In this document: positions 1 to 5,947 of the stretch, piece by piece
Layout: each line of letters begins with the position of its first letter
Numbering within the stretch: the stretch's first letter is position 1
NCBI GenBank assembly: GCA_003136295.1
Contig: PLDZ01000276.1
Location: forward strand, 18,229 to 29,570
Length of the DNA stretch: 11,342 bases
From: Candidatus Dormiibacterota bacterium
Lineage (GTDB): Bacteria; Chloroflexota; Dormibacteria; Aeolococcales; Aeolococcaceae
Direction: 5' to 3'
Translations under genes and position numbers: made by a program
Notes under the pieces: generated by a model
Databases searched by the model: none
Told to the model about the DNA's origin: nothing
The model's input: only the letters and a program-made list of their open reading frames with translations

Positions 1-2
1 TG

Positions 3-368
3 CGCCGCGAGCAGACCCCGACCCGCGCTGAGACCCCGGTAGTCGGCGGCGATCCCGGCCACCGAGATATCACCAAGGTGGTCCCACTGGCCGGATGGTC
101 GCGTGCCCAGGTCTGGGACTACCTCGCGGCCCAGGGCATCGACCATCACCCGCTGTACGACCGTGGCTACACCTCGATCGGCTGCGCTCCGTGCACCCGC
201 GCCACCCACCCCGGAGAGAACGAGCGTGCCGGGCGCTGGTGGTGGGAAGGGGATTCGGACAAGGAATGCCTCCTGCATCCGCCCCTCGAGGGCGGCTCGC
301 AGATGAGCTTGCGAGGCAGCCCGGTCAGCGACCCGCTGGAAGCAGTGCGCTCAACTTCGCGGCCATGA
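3..368 (+). CDS. cysH: Assimilatory adenylyl-sulfate (APS/PAPS) reductase, C-terminal part
   Basis: This is the 3' end of a gene whose start lies left of the window. The family reduces activated sulfate (APS or PAPS) to sulfite with electrons from thioredoxin, in cytoplasmic assimilatory sulfur metabolism. The visible part reads from a REQTPTR-like stretch through PLAGWS and DRGYTSIGCAPCTR to GENERAGRWWWE and KECLLH. The CAPC pair matches the second half of the [4Fe-4S] cysteine set found in APS-type reductases. The Cys of KECLLH corresponds to the catalytic Cys of the family motif ECGLH, but here the Gly is Leu. About 27 residues follow that motif, a longer tail than most members have, and the last 44 nt overlap the end of the convergent gene at 325-810. 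The first Fe-S cysteine pair is outside the window, so APS rather than PAPS specificity is inferred from CAPC alone. Confidence 0.93.
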   Translation, partial: RREQTPTRAETPVVGGDPGHRDITKVVPLAGWSRAQVWDYLAAQGIDHHPLYDRGYTSIGCAPCTRATHPGENERAGRWWWEGDSDKECLLHPPLEGGSQMSLRGSPVSDPLEAVRSTSRP

Positions 369-810
369 GCACCGAGATGGCGTCCTGGGCATCGTTGACC
401 AGGCGGGTCTCCTCTGCCTGCGTGATCACACCCTTGGTCGCGCCGAGCGCAAGCCCGGCTCTGACCTCGCTGAGCGCGTCGGCCTGGACCTTGGCCGCGT
501 GGGCCCCGGCGATCTGATCGAGGGTCTCCCCGCGGAGCACGTCGGCCCCGATCTGCTGCCAGGTCAGCTTCGTGTCGGTGGTGAAGAAGTCAAAAATGTG
601 GGACGCCTCGTTCTTGAACTGCCCGTTGGCGGCGAAGCCGCCTGACGACAGCAGGGAAGAGGCGGCCGTCGACGCGGCCGACAGCGACACGGTCTGCGCC
701 CGAGGGGTTGCGGTCGTGGCGTGATCGACCACCACCACCGTACCCAGGCCGACGACGGCGGCACCGAGCGCGGCGATGACGACATTCGTGGGGCGAAGCA
801 GCGGGTGCAT
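325..810 (-). CDS. Small membrane-anchored or secreted helical protein, function unknown
   Basis: A 161-aa protein that I do not recognise as a named family. Residues about 9-28 form a hydrophobic segment (VVIAALGAAVVGLGTVVVV) near the N-terminus, either a signal peptide or a single membrane anchor, so the rest is probably outside the membrane. The C-terminal half contains a block of the type GADVLRGETLDQIAGAHAAK followed by a helix and GVITQAEETRLV. It resembles the repeated 'GKTLAQIA...G.ITQAQAD' helical units seen in other uncharacterised exported bacterial proteins; only one unit is visible here. An ATG start at 810 is supported by GGGGGA 8 nt upstream. The gene is convergent with and overlaps the 3' end of cysH, and is divergent from rpmG across a 194-nt gap. 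Confidence 0.72.
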   Translation of the reverse strand: MHPLLRPTNVVIAALGAAVVGLGTVVVVDHATTATPRAQTVSLSAASTAASSLLSSGGFAANGQFKNEASHIFDFFTTDTKLTWQQIGADVLRGETLDQIAGAHAAKVQADALSEVRAGLALGATKGVITQAEETRLVNDAQDAISVLMAAKLSALLPAGR

Positions 811-943
811 GATTGAAGTCCCCCGGGGTGTACGGTTGCTTGGTTACAGCGTAGTCCGAATCGCTCGACCAGGAGTTGGCGGCGCGGTGACAATCCGCTG
901 GTGGCGATCTCGAAAGGGACCTATCGGCGGCCTTCCTGATCTG

Positions 944-952
944 TGGTAAACT
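944..952 (+). promoter_or_regulatory. Possible extended -10 element for rpmG
   Basis: TGG followed by TAAACT forms a TGn-extended -10 element. I see no good -35 hexamer 16-18 nt upstream, which extended -10 promoters can tolerate. A start about 7-8 nt downstream would fall at or next to G960, the first base of the stem-loop at 960-978. Inferred from sequence only. Confidence 0.35.
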
Positions 953-959
953 GCACGCC

Positions 960-986
960 GACCTAGCGCCGCTAGGTCTCTTTTGT
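960..986 (+). promoter_or_regulatory. Perfect 8-bp stem-loop with T-rich tail upstream of rpmG
   Basis: Bases 960-967 pair perfectly with 971-978 around a GCC loop, and TCTTTTGTG follows. The shape resembles an intrinsic terminator, but the candidate -10 at 947-952 would start transcription at the base of the stem, too close for normal termination. It may therefore be a 5'-terminal protective hairpin or an attenuator for the rpmG-secE-nusG-rplKA transcript. If transcription instead starts further upstream, it could act as a true attenuator. The structure is seen; the role is inferred. Confidence 0.5.
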
Positions 987-1004
987 GTTTGAGGCATTTG
1001 ACAC

Positions 1005-1172
1005 GTGGCCACGGCCAAGGGCGGTTCCGCGATCATCACGTTGCAGTGCAACGAGTGCAAGGAACGCAATTACACGACGGTCAAGAATAAGCGCAACGAC
1101 CCGGATCGCCTGGAGTTGCGGAAGTTCTGCAAGCGTTGCCGCGTGCACAGGCAGCATCGCGAGACCAAGTGA
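1005..1172 (+). CDS. rpmG: 50S ribosomal protein L33
   Basis: A 55-aa protein of the large ribosomal subunit, near the usual size for L33. It carries two zinc-binding pairs, CNEC (residues 15-18) and CKRC (residues 43-46), so it is the zinc-containing (C+) form. NYTTVKNKRNDPDRLELRKFC and the RVHRQHRETK ending are typical of the family. The start is GTG at 1005 (reading M-A-T-A-K-G-G-S), with GAGG about 10 nt upstream. tRNA-Trp begins four bases after the stop codon and secE follows, the common bacterial order for this locus. The gene has no frame-matched ATG nearby and is short enough to be missed by simple ORF searches. Confidence 0.96.
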   Translation: MATAKGGSAIITLQCNECKERNYTTVKNKRNDPDRLELRKFCKRCRVHRQHRETK

Positions 1173-1176
1173 CCGA

Positions 1177-1252
1177 AGGGGCGTAGCTCAGCTGGTAGAG
1201 CATCGGTCTCCAAAACCGAGGGTCGCGCGTTCGAGTCGTGCCGCCCCTGCCA
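1177..1252 (+). tRNA. trnW: tRNA-Trp (anticodon CCA)
   Basis: A 76-nt cloverleaf folds cleanly. The 7-bp acceptor stem (1177-1183 with 1242-1248) is perfect. The D stem is GCTC/GAGC, and the 5-bp anticodon stem (1203-1207 with 1215-1219) carries the loop CTCCAAA with CCA at 1210-1212. The T-arm loop is TTCGAGT. The discriminator base is G1249, as in other bacterial tRNA-Trp, and the 3' CCA (1250-1252) is encoded in the gene. It lies between rpmG and secE and is probably processed from their common transcript. Confidence 0.98.
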
Positions 1253-1306
1253 TCGCCCACCCAGCACTGCCCGCCCCGGCAGCACCACCAGGAGAGATCA
1301 CCGTCA

Positions 1307-1648
1307 ATGGCCAAGGCTCGAAGCGCCCCGGGCGGCCCCAGGCCGCCGCGCCCGGCCCTCCCAGCCGCCACCGCGGGGCGGGGGGGTCCGGTCGGCTACC
1401 TGCGTGGCGTCTGGGAAGAACTGAAGAAGGTCGTCTGGCCGGCGCGCGACGAGTTGATGCGCATGACCGGCATCGTGATCGCGACGGTCATCCTGTTCGC
1501 CGTCCTCGTGGGGGCCGCGGACTACCTGTTGAGCCTGGGTGTCCAGCGGGCGATCACACAACAGGCGGCTGCGGCGACAGCCGCGCCGACTACCGCCCCG
1601 GTAACAACCGCACCTGCCGCGACAGCGGCACCAACCGTGTCTCCGTAG
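1307..1648 (+). CDS. secE: Preprotein translocase subunit SecE
   Basis: A 113-aa single-membrane-span SecE, the clamp subunit of the SecYEG translocon in the cytoplasmic membrane. The conserved amphipathic cytoplasmic helix is at residues 31-45 (YLRGVWEELKKVVWP, with the family E-x-x-K-V-x-W-P signature), followed by a membrane segment at about 55-76. The ATG at 1307 is chosen because the reading frame upstream runs into the tRNA and because GGAGAG lies about 11 nt before it. The N-terminal 28 residues are Pro/Arg/Ala-rich. After the membrane span there are about 30 residues of almost pure Ala/Thr/Pro, which most short bacterial SecE proteins lack; by SecE topology they should face outside. 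nusG follows after 13 bases. Confidence 0.95.
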   Translation: MAKARSAPGGPRPPRPALPAATAGRGGPVGYLRGVWEELKKVVWPARDELMRMTGIVIATVILFAVLVGAADYLLSLGVQRAITQQAAAATAAPTTAPVTTAPAATAAPTVSP

Positions 1649-1661
1649 CCGTCGTGGGAGA

Positions 1662-2225
1662 ATGAACATCGCTGTGAGCAACGCCGTTTCCGCCAAGGAC
1701 GCCCGCTGGTACGTGGTCCACGCGTATTCCGGCCATGAAGAGAAGGTCCGCGCGAACCTTCTCAAGCGCGTCGAGTCGATGGACATGCACGATCAGATCT
1801 TCGACGTCCTGGTCCCGACCGAAGAGGTCATGGAGATCAAGGACGGTCAGCGCCGCAAGGTGAGCAAGCGGATCTTTCCGGGTTACATCCTCGTCAACAT
1901 GGTTATGTCGGACGAGTCGTGGTACGTGGTCCGCAACACACCCGGCGTGACCTCCTTCGTCGGCTCGGGCAACAAGCCCGTTCCGCTGCAGGAGCACGAG
2001 ATTCGCGGCATCCAGAAGCAGGTGAAGGCCGAGGCACCGACCAAGGTCAATGTCGAATACGAGGTTGGGGAGAACGTTCGCGTCATCGACGGACCGTTCA
2101 CCGACTTCCACGGCAAGGTGACCGAGATCAACGTTGAGAAAGGCAAACTCAAGGTGCTCGTCAACATGTTCGGGCGCGAGACACCGGTTGAGCTCGACCT
2201 GCTCCAGGTCGAGCGGCTCCGCTAG
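1662..2225 (+). CDS. nusG: Transcription termination/antitermination factor NusG
   Basis: A 187-aa NusG that binds RNA polymerase and links it to Rho or to ribosomal protein S10. The NGN domain spans about residues 14-120, with WYVVHAYSGHE (16-26), KRIFPGYILV (69-78) and NTPGVTSFVG (92-101). The KOW domain spans about 132-187, with GPFTDFHGKV at 144-153. The ATG at 1662 almost touches its only purine-rich signal (GGGAG). The in-frame GTG at 1674 lies 12-13 nt after that signal, giving a 183-aa protein, and could be the true start; both precede the first conserved residue. A 10-bp perfect hairpin lies within the last codons (2192-2214). rplK starts 20 nt after the stop. Confidence 0.97.
   Translation: MNIAVSNAVSAKDARWYVVHAYSGHEEKVRANLLKRVESMDMHDQIFDVLVPTEEVMEIKDGQRRKVSKRIFPGYILVNMVMSDESWYVVRNTPGVTSFVGSGNKPVPLQEHEIRGIQKQVKAEAPTKVNVEYEVGENVRVIDGPFTDFHGKVTEINVEKGKLKVLVNMFGRETPVELDLLQVERLR
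2192..2214 (+). other. 10-bp perfect hairpin inside the 3' end of nusG
   Basis: Bases 2192-2201 pair perfectly with 2205-2214 around a 3-nt CTC loop, within codons for ELDLLQVER. No T-tract follows, so it is not a standard intrinsic terminator. It would form in mRNA about 32 nt before the rplK start and could affect the nusG-rplK junction by processing, pausing or protection. It could also be a chance product of codon choice. Confidence 0.4.
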
Positions 2226-2245
2226 GCACGACTTCAAGGACACCG

Positions 2246-2668
2246 ATGAGCAAGAAGAAGATCAAGACCGTCATCAAGCTGCAACTCCAGGCAGGCAAAG
2301 CGACTCCCGCGCCGCCGGTCGGCACGGCGCTGGGACCACACGGGCTCAACATCATGGAGTTCTGCAAGGCGTACAACGAGCGCACCGCAAATCAGTCGGG
2401 AGTGATCCCGGCCCAGATCACGGTGTACGAGGACAGGACGTTCAGCTTCATCACCAAGACGCCGCCGGCCTCGGAGATGCTCAAGAAAGCCGCGGGCGTC
2501 GAGAAGGGTTCGGGAAACCCAAACCGCGACAAGGTGGGCTCACTGTCCAAACAGCAGGTGCGTGAAATCGCCGAGGTCAAGCAAGCCGACCTCAACGCCC
2601 ACGATCTCGAACACGCGACGAGGATCATCGAGGGCACCGCCCGATCCATGGGCCTCAACGTCAACTGA
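2246..2668 (+). CDS. rplK: 50S ribosomal protein L11
   Basis: A 140-aa L11, the usual length. It binds 23S rRNA at the GTPase-associated centre, where elongation factors and thiopeptide antibiotics act. The N-terminal domain has the signature TPAPPVGTALGPHGLNI (residues 19-36) with the conserved prolines and glycines. The C-terminal rRNA-binding domain includes the KTPPAS segment and ends in GTARSMGLNV. The ATG at 2246 has AAGGA five bases upstream. It lies between nusG and rplA in the usual order. I did not find a convincing L1-binding operator in the 20-nt gap before it. Confidence 0.98.
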   Translation: MSKKKIKTVIKLQLQAGKATPAPPVGTALGPHGLNIMEFCKAYNERTANQSGVIPAQITVYEDRTFSFITKTPPASEMLKKAAGVEKGSGNPNRDKVGSLSKQQVREIAEVKQADLNAHDLEHATRIIEGTARSMGLNVN

Positions 2669-2722
2669 GCCACTGAGTGGGAGGGCGCCCAGCGCGTCCG
2701 CCAACACCACGGAGAGAGTGAT

Positions 2723-3433
2723 ATGCCAGCACAACACGGCAAGAAGTACCGGCAGGCCGCGAGCGCGATCGAGGCGGGGAAGTTCTATCCCCCCGCCGAG
2801 GCCATGAGCCTCGTCCGCCAGACGGCGGTCACGGCGTTCGATTCGTCGATCGAGGCGCACGTCCGCCTCGGCATCGATCCGCGCCATGCCGACCAGGTGG
2901 TCCGGAGCACCGTCACCTTGCCGCACGGCACCGGGAAGACAAGGCGAATCGCGGTCTTCGCGACCGGCGAGAAGCTTCGCGAGGCCGTCGAGGCCGGAGC
3001 CGACGTGGTCGGCGGCGAGGATCTCGTGAAGAAGGTGCAGGAGGGCGTGATCGACTTTGACGTCGCGCTCGCGACCCCTGAGGTGATGGGGATGGTCGGA
3101 CGGCTGGGCAAGATTCTCGGCCCGCGCGGGCTGATGCCGAACCCCAAAGCCGGCACGGTCACCTTCGATATCGCCAAGGCGATCCAGGACGTCCAGGGCG
3201 GACGCGTCGAGTTTCGTAATGACAGAACGGGCATCATCCATACCGCAATCGGTAAAGCATCGTTCGACGACGACAAATTGCGCGACAATTTCGCCGCTTT
3301 GATGGATGCGATCGTTCGAGCCAAACCATCCGGTGCGAAGGGCACCTACGTCAAGACCGTCACGGTCGCTGCGACCATGGGGCCCGGCATACCGGTCGAC
3401 CCGGTGCAGGCAGCACGACTGACGGTGGGCTGA
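2723..3433 (+). CDS. rplA: 50S ribosomal protein L1
   Basis: A 236-aa L1, normal length, forming the mobile L1 stalk at the ribosomal E site and often repressing its own operon. The signature GKILGPRGLMPNPK is at residues 129-142, followed by the typical GTVTFDIAKAI and the C-terminal GTYVKTVTVAATMGPG. The ATG at 2723 is preceded by GGAGAG at 2711-2716. The 54-nt spacer after rplK is G/C-rich and contains the palindrome GGGCGCCC (2683-2690), without a clear L1 operator. In most bacteria rplJ and rplL come next; here a receiver-CpaE fusion gene starts 13 nt after the stop on the same strand. Confidence 0.98.
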   Translation: MPAQHGKKYRQAASAIEAGKFYPPAEAMSLVRQTAVTAFDSSIEAHVRLGIDPRHADQVVRSTVTLPHGTGKTRRIAVFATGEKLREAVEAGADVVGGEDLVKKVQEGVIDFDVALATPEVMGMVGRLGKILGPRGLMPNPKAGTVTFDIAKAIQDVQGGRVEFRNDRTGIIHTAIGKASFDDDKLRDNFAALMDAIVRAKPSGAKGTYVKTVTVAATMGPGIPVDPVQAARLTVG

Positions 3434-3446
3434 GGTACCGATCGAG

Positions 3447-4679
3447 TTGATCCGGCTCCTCATCGTCGACGACATCGCGAGCACTCGGGACAACCTGCGC
3501 AAGCTGCTGGGGTTCGAAGAGGACATCGAGGTCATCGGCACTGCCGGCGACGGCAAGCAGGGCCTCGAAGAGGCGCACCGGTTGCTGCCGGACATCGTGC
3601 TCACCGACGTGAACATGCCGATCATGGATGGGATCCAGCTCACCGAGCGGCTCGCTCAGGAGCTGCCGGCCTCGCCGGTGATCATCATGTCGGTCCAGGG
3701 CGAGCGCGACTATCTCCGTCGCGCGATGCAGGCGGGAGCGCGCGAATACCTGATCAAACCGTTCAGTCACGACGAGCTGGTCGCGGCGATCCGCCGCGTC
3801 CATCAGCTCGAGGAGAAGAAGGGCACCTTCGCGAAAGCGGCGGCGCCCGACGGCAGTGGGGCTCCGCGTGCGGCCGCGCTCGGCGAGGTGATCGTGCTCT
3901 TCTCCGGAAAGGGAGGGGTGGGCAAGACGCTCCTCGCGACCAACCTGTCGGTGGCGCTCGCCGTCGAAACGGAATCACGCGTGGCGCTGGTCGATCTCGA
4001 TCTGCAGTTCGGCGACATCGGCGTGATGCTCAACCTCGATCACAGCAGGAGCATCACCGACGTCGTCGAGTCGGAGACCCTCGAGCCCGAGATGCTCAAC
4101 GAGATCATGGCTCAGGGGCCCAATGGGGTCCGTGTGCTCCTGGCACCGATCAGCCCGGAACTCGCCGACCTGATCACCAGCGATCACGTTCGCATGGTCA
4201 TGGCGGAGCTTCGCAAGACGTTTGACTACGTCGTCGTCGACACCTCGTGCCACCTGGCGGACTTCAACCTCGAGGTCATCGAGTCGGCACAGCACGTCCT
4301 TGTGGTGACCGCGCTCACGATCCCGGCGATCAAGGACGCGAAGCTCGCCCTCAAGGTGCTCGAGTCGCTCACCGTCGATCCCAGTGCAGTGCTTCTCGTC
4401 GTCGATCGCAGCGATTCGCACTCCGATTTCAACAAGGATTCGATCGAGCAGAACCTTCGCCACAGCGTCGGCGCCCAGGTTCCCTACGACCCGCGTGTCG
4501 TGGGTGACTCGATCAACCGCGGGATCCCCTTCGTAATCTCCAGCCCTGAATCGGACATCAGCCGGTCGATGCGCGAGCTGGCCGGTGCGCTGGTCCCAAG
4601 CAGCGGTCAGCCGGTCGGCGCCGGGGTCGGGGCGGGCAAGGCGGACGACAAGCGCAAACGGCGGATCTTCGGCCGCTGA
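3447..4679 (+). CDS. Receiver-CpaE/TadZ-type ATPase fusion, canonical copy
   Basis: A 410-aa protein with an N-terminal response-regulator receiver domain (about 1-122) joined by a short linker to a MinD/ParA-like ATPase of the CpaE/TadZ group (about 146-390). That group localises and organises Tad (Flp) pili at the membrane or pole. All receiver residues are present: acidic pair D8-D9, phospho-acceptor D54 in LTDVNMP, S82 and K104-P105. The ATPase has a complete deviant Walker A, SGKGGVGKT (153-161, signature K155, P-loop K160), DLDLQFGD (183-190) and the Walker B segment YVVVDTS with D265. LLAPISPELADLI is typical of CpaE. The start is TTG at 3447, 13 nt after rplA, with GAGG overlapping the rplA stop codon; the two paralogues begin with the same MIR[LV]LI motif. 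Its stop is 5 nt from that of the convergent paralogue. Co-transcription with rplA is likely from the spacing. Confidence 0.92.
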   Translation: MIRLLIVDDIASTRDNLRKLLGFEEDIEVIGTAGDGKQGLEEAHRLLPDIVLTDVNMPIMDGIQLTERLAQELPASPVIIMSVQGERDYLRRAMQAGAREYLIKPFSHDELVAAIRRVHQLEEKKGTFAKAAAPDGSGAPRAAALGEVIVLFSGKGGVGKTLLATNLSVALAVETESRVALVDLDLQFGDIGVMLNLDHSRSITDVVESETLEPEMLNEIMAQGPNGVRVLLAPISPELADLITSDHVRMVMAELRKTFDYVVVDTSCHLADFNLEVIESAQHVLVVTALTIPAIKDAKLALKVLESLTVDPSAVLLVVDRSDSHSDFNKDSIEQNLRHSVGAQVPYDPRVVGDSINRGIPFVISSPESDISRSMRELAGALVPSSGQPVGAGVGAGKADDKRKRRIFGR

Positions 4680-4684
4680 GTTCG

Positions 4685-5938
4685 TCAGTCCCGGGCGAAG
4701 CCGAGCCGGCGCCGGCTGCGTTTCTTGCCGGGTTGCTCGGCGGAGGACTCCGCGCCGGCAGCGCCGGTGAGCGCGGAGGCGAGGCGCTCGAAGGCGGCGG
4801 TGGCCGCGGAGGAATGCCCGCCCATGACCACCGGAACTCCCGAGCTCACCGAGCCGCCGATTGCCGTGGCATCGTGGGGAATCTCGGCGGCGACCGGATG
4901 GCGGAGAAAGTCCTCGATTCGCGCGCGATCCATGCCACCGGCGAGCGGGGCATCGCGGTGGTTGGCGACCACCACGATGCGTTCGGGATCGACCTGGAGC
5001 ACGCCGATCACCGACATGATCAGACGGGTGTTCTTCACCGAGGTCACGCTGAAATCGGTGACGAGAACGATGTGATCGGAGTTTTCGAGTGCTTCGAGGG
5101 TGATCTCCGATAGCTGCGAGGTCGTATCGGCCACCACGAGTTCGAAGCTGGAGCGGAGCTCGGCAACCACTGCGCGCAGGTGGGCGGTGGTGACGTAGTC
5201 GGCGAGCTCGGGGCTCGGCGGCGCCGCGAGCACGGTCAGCCCCTGCGGACCAAGCGTGAGCGCCTGCTGGATGACGTGGCGATCGGCCATTCCGGCATCG
5301 CTGGCCGCGAACTCGGCGATCGATCCATCGGGTGTCATTGCCAGCAACGCCGCAACGTCGCCGAACTGCAGCGAGAGGTCGACAAGCACGACGCTCCCCG
5401 GGTTCGGGCGGTTGAGGACCAGCGCCAGGTTGGTGGCGATGATCGATTTGCCGACGCCGCCCTTTCCCGAAACGATCGTGATCATCTTGCCGTCGCGCCG
5501 GCGCGCTCCGTCGCCCGCGGGAGGCGCGCCGTTCGAGGGCTCGCGGACCGCCTGGGCGGCGCGCTTGCGCGCCTGGAACGTGTGCACCCGATGGATCGCC
5601 GCGACCAGGTCGTCCCCGGCAAACGGCTTCTGGAGCACCTCTCGGGCGCCGGCGAGCATCGCTCTCCGGAAGAGCTCGCTCCCGCTCTCCATCGACATCA
5701 GGATCACGCCTGCCTGGGGCGCGTACTCCGCGAGCATCTCGGTCGTCTGCACGCCGTCGAGCCCCGTCAGCCCGGCATCGAGCACCGCGATGTCCGGCAT
5801 CAGATGCAACGCCTCCTGTAGCGCGTGCTCGCCGTCCTCGGCGGTGCCGCAGACGGTGATGTCCTCCTCAGCGGCGAGACGGCGGAGCAGGTTGGCTCGA
5901 ATCCGCTCGCTACCGTCGGCGATGAGCACGCGAATCAC
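4685..5938 (-). CDS. Receiver-CpaE/TadZ-type ATPase fusion, second copy with altered receiver
   Basis: A 417-aa paralogue of the 3447 gene with the same receiver (1-122) plus MinD/ParA-like ATPase (about 151-395) layout. The receiver keeps D8, D54, S82 and K104-P105, but the second acidic residue is Gly (ADG, position 9) and the usual N-M-P after D54 is replaced by A-G-L-T, so metal-dependent phosphorylation may be impaired. The ATPase keeps SGKGGVGKS (157-165), but the family's DLDLQFGD reads DLSLQFGD (187-194). Walker B is LVVADTTS with D271, and the CpaE-like LAAPPSPELADYV is present. A Pro/Gly/Arg-rich linker joins the domains, and the C-terminus is strongly basic (KKRSRRR). The GTG start at 5938 has GGAGG about 12 nt upstream, overlapping the end of the preceding gene, whose stop is only 9 nt away, so the two form an operon. 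Confidence 0.92.
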   Translation of the reverse strand: MIRVLIADGSERIRANLLRRLAAEEDITVCGTAEDGEHALQEALHLMPDIAVLDAGLTGLDGVQTTEMLAEYAPQAGVILMSMESGSELFRRAMLAGAREVLQKPFAGDDLVAAIHRVHTFQARKRAAQAVREPSNGAPPAGDGARRRDGKMITIVSGKGGVGKSIIATNLALVLNRPNPGSVVLVDLSLQFGDVAALLAMTPDGSIAEFAASDAGMADRHVIQQALTLGPQGLTVLAAPPSPELADYVTTAHLRAVVAELRSSFELVVADTTSQLSEITLEALENSDHIVLVTDFSVTSVKNTRLIMSVIGVLQVDPERIVVVANHRDAPLAGGMDRARIEDFLRHPVAAEIPHDATAIGGSVSSGVPVVMGGHSSAATAAFERLASALTGAAGAESSAEQPGKKRSRRRLGFARD

Positions 5939-5947
5939 GGCGCCACC

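Noticed and set aside
979..990. Stem-loop at 960-978 as terminator of an upstream plus-strand gene
   Set aside because: The gene on its left (325-810) is on the minus strand and starts away from it, so no plus-strand transcript is known to end here; a leader element for rpmG is the better reading.
985..1665. Plus-strand frame running through rpmG, tRNA-Trp and secE
   Set aside because: It spans a tRNA gene and is out of frame with rpmG and secE, both of which are clear.
2669..2722. Possible L1 autoregulatory operator between rplK and rplA
   Set aside because: The spacer contains short palindromes (GGGCGCCC, CCACTGAGTGG), but I could not align it with the L1 binding structure of 23S rRNA; the loops would be too small.
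2540..3643. Minus-strand frame of about 367 codons opposite rplA
   Set aside because: It is antisense to rplK, rplA and the first CpaE-like gene, all unmistakable.
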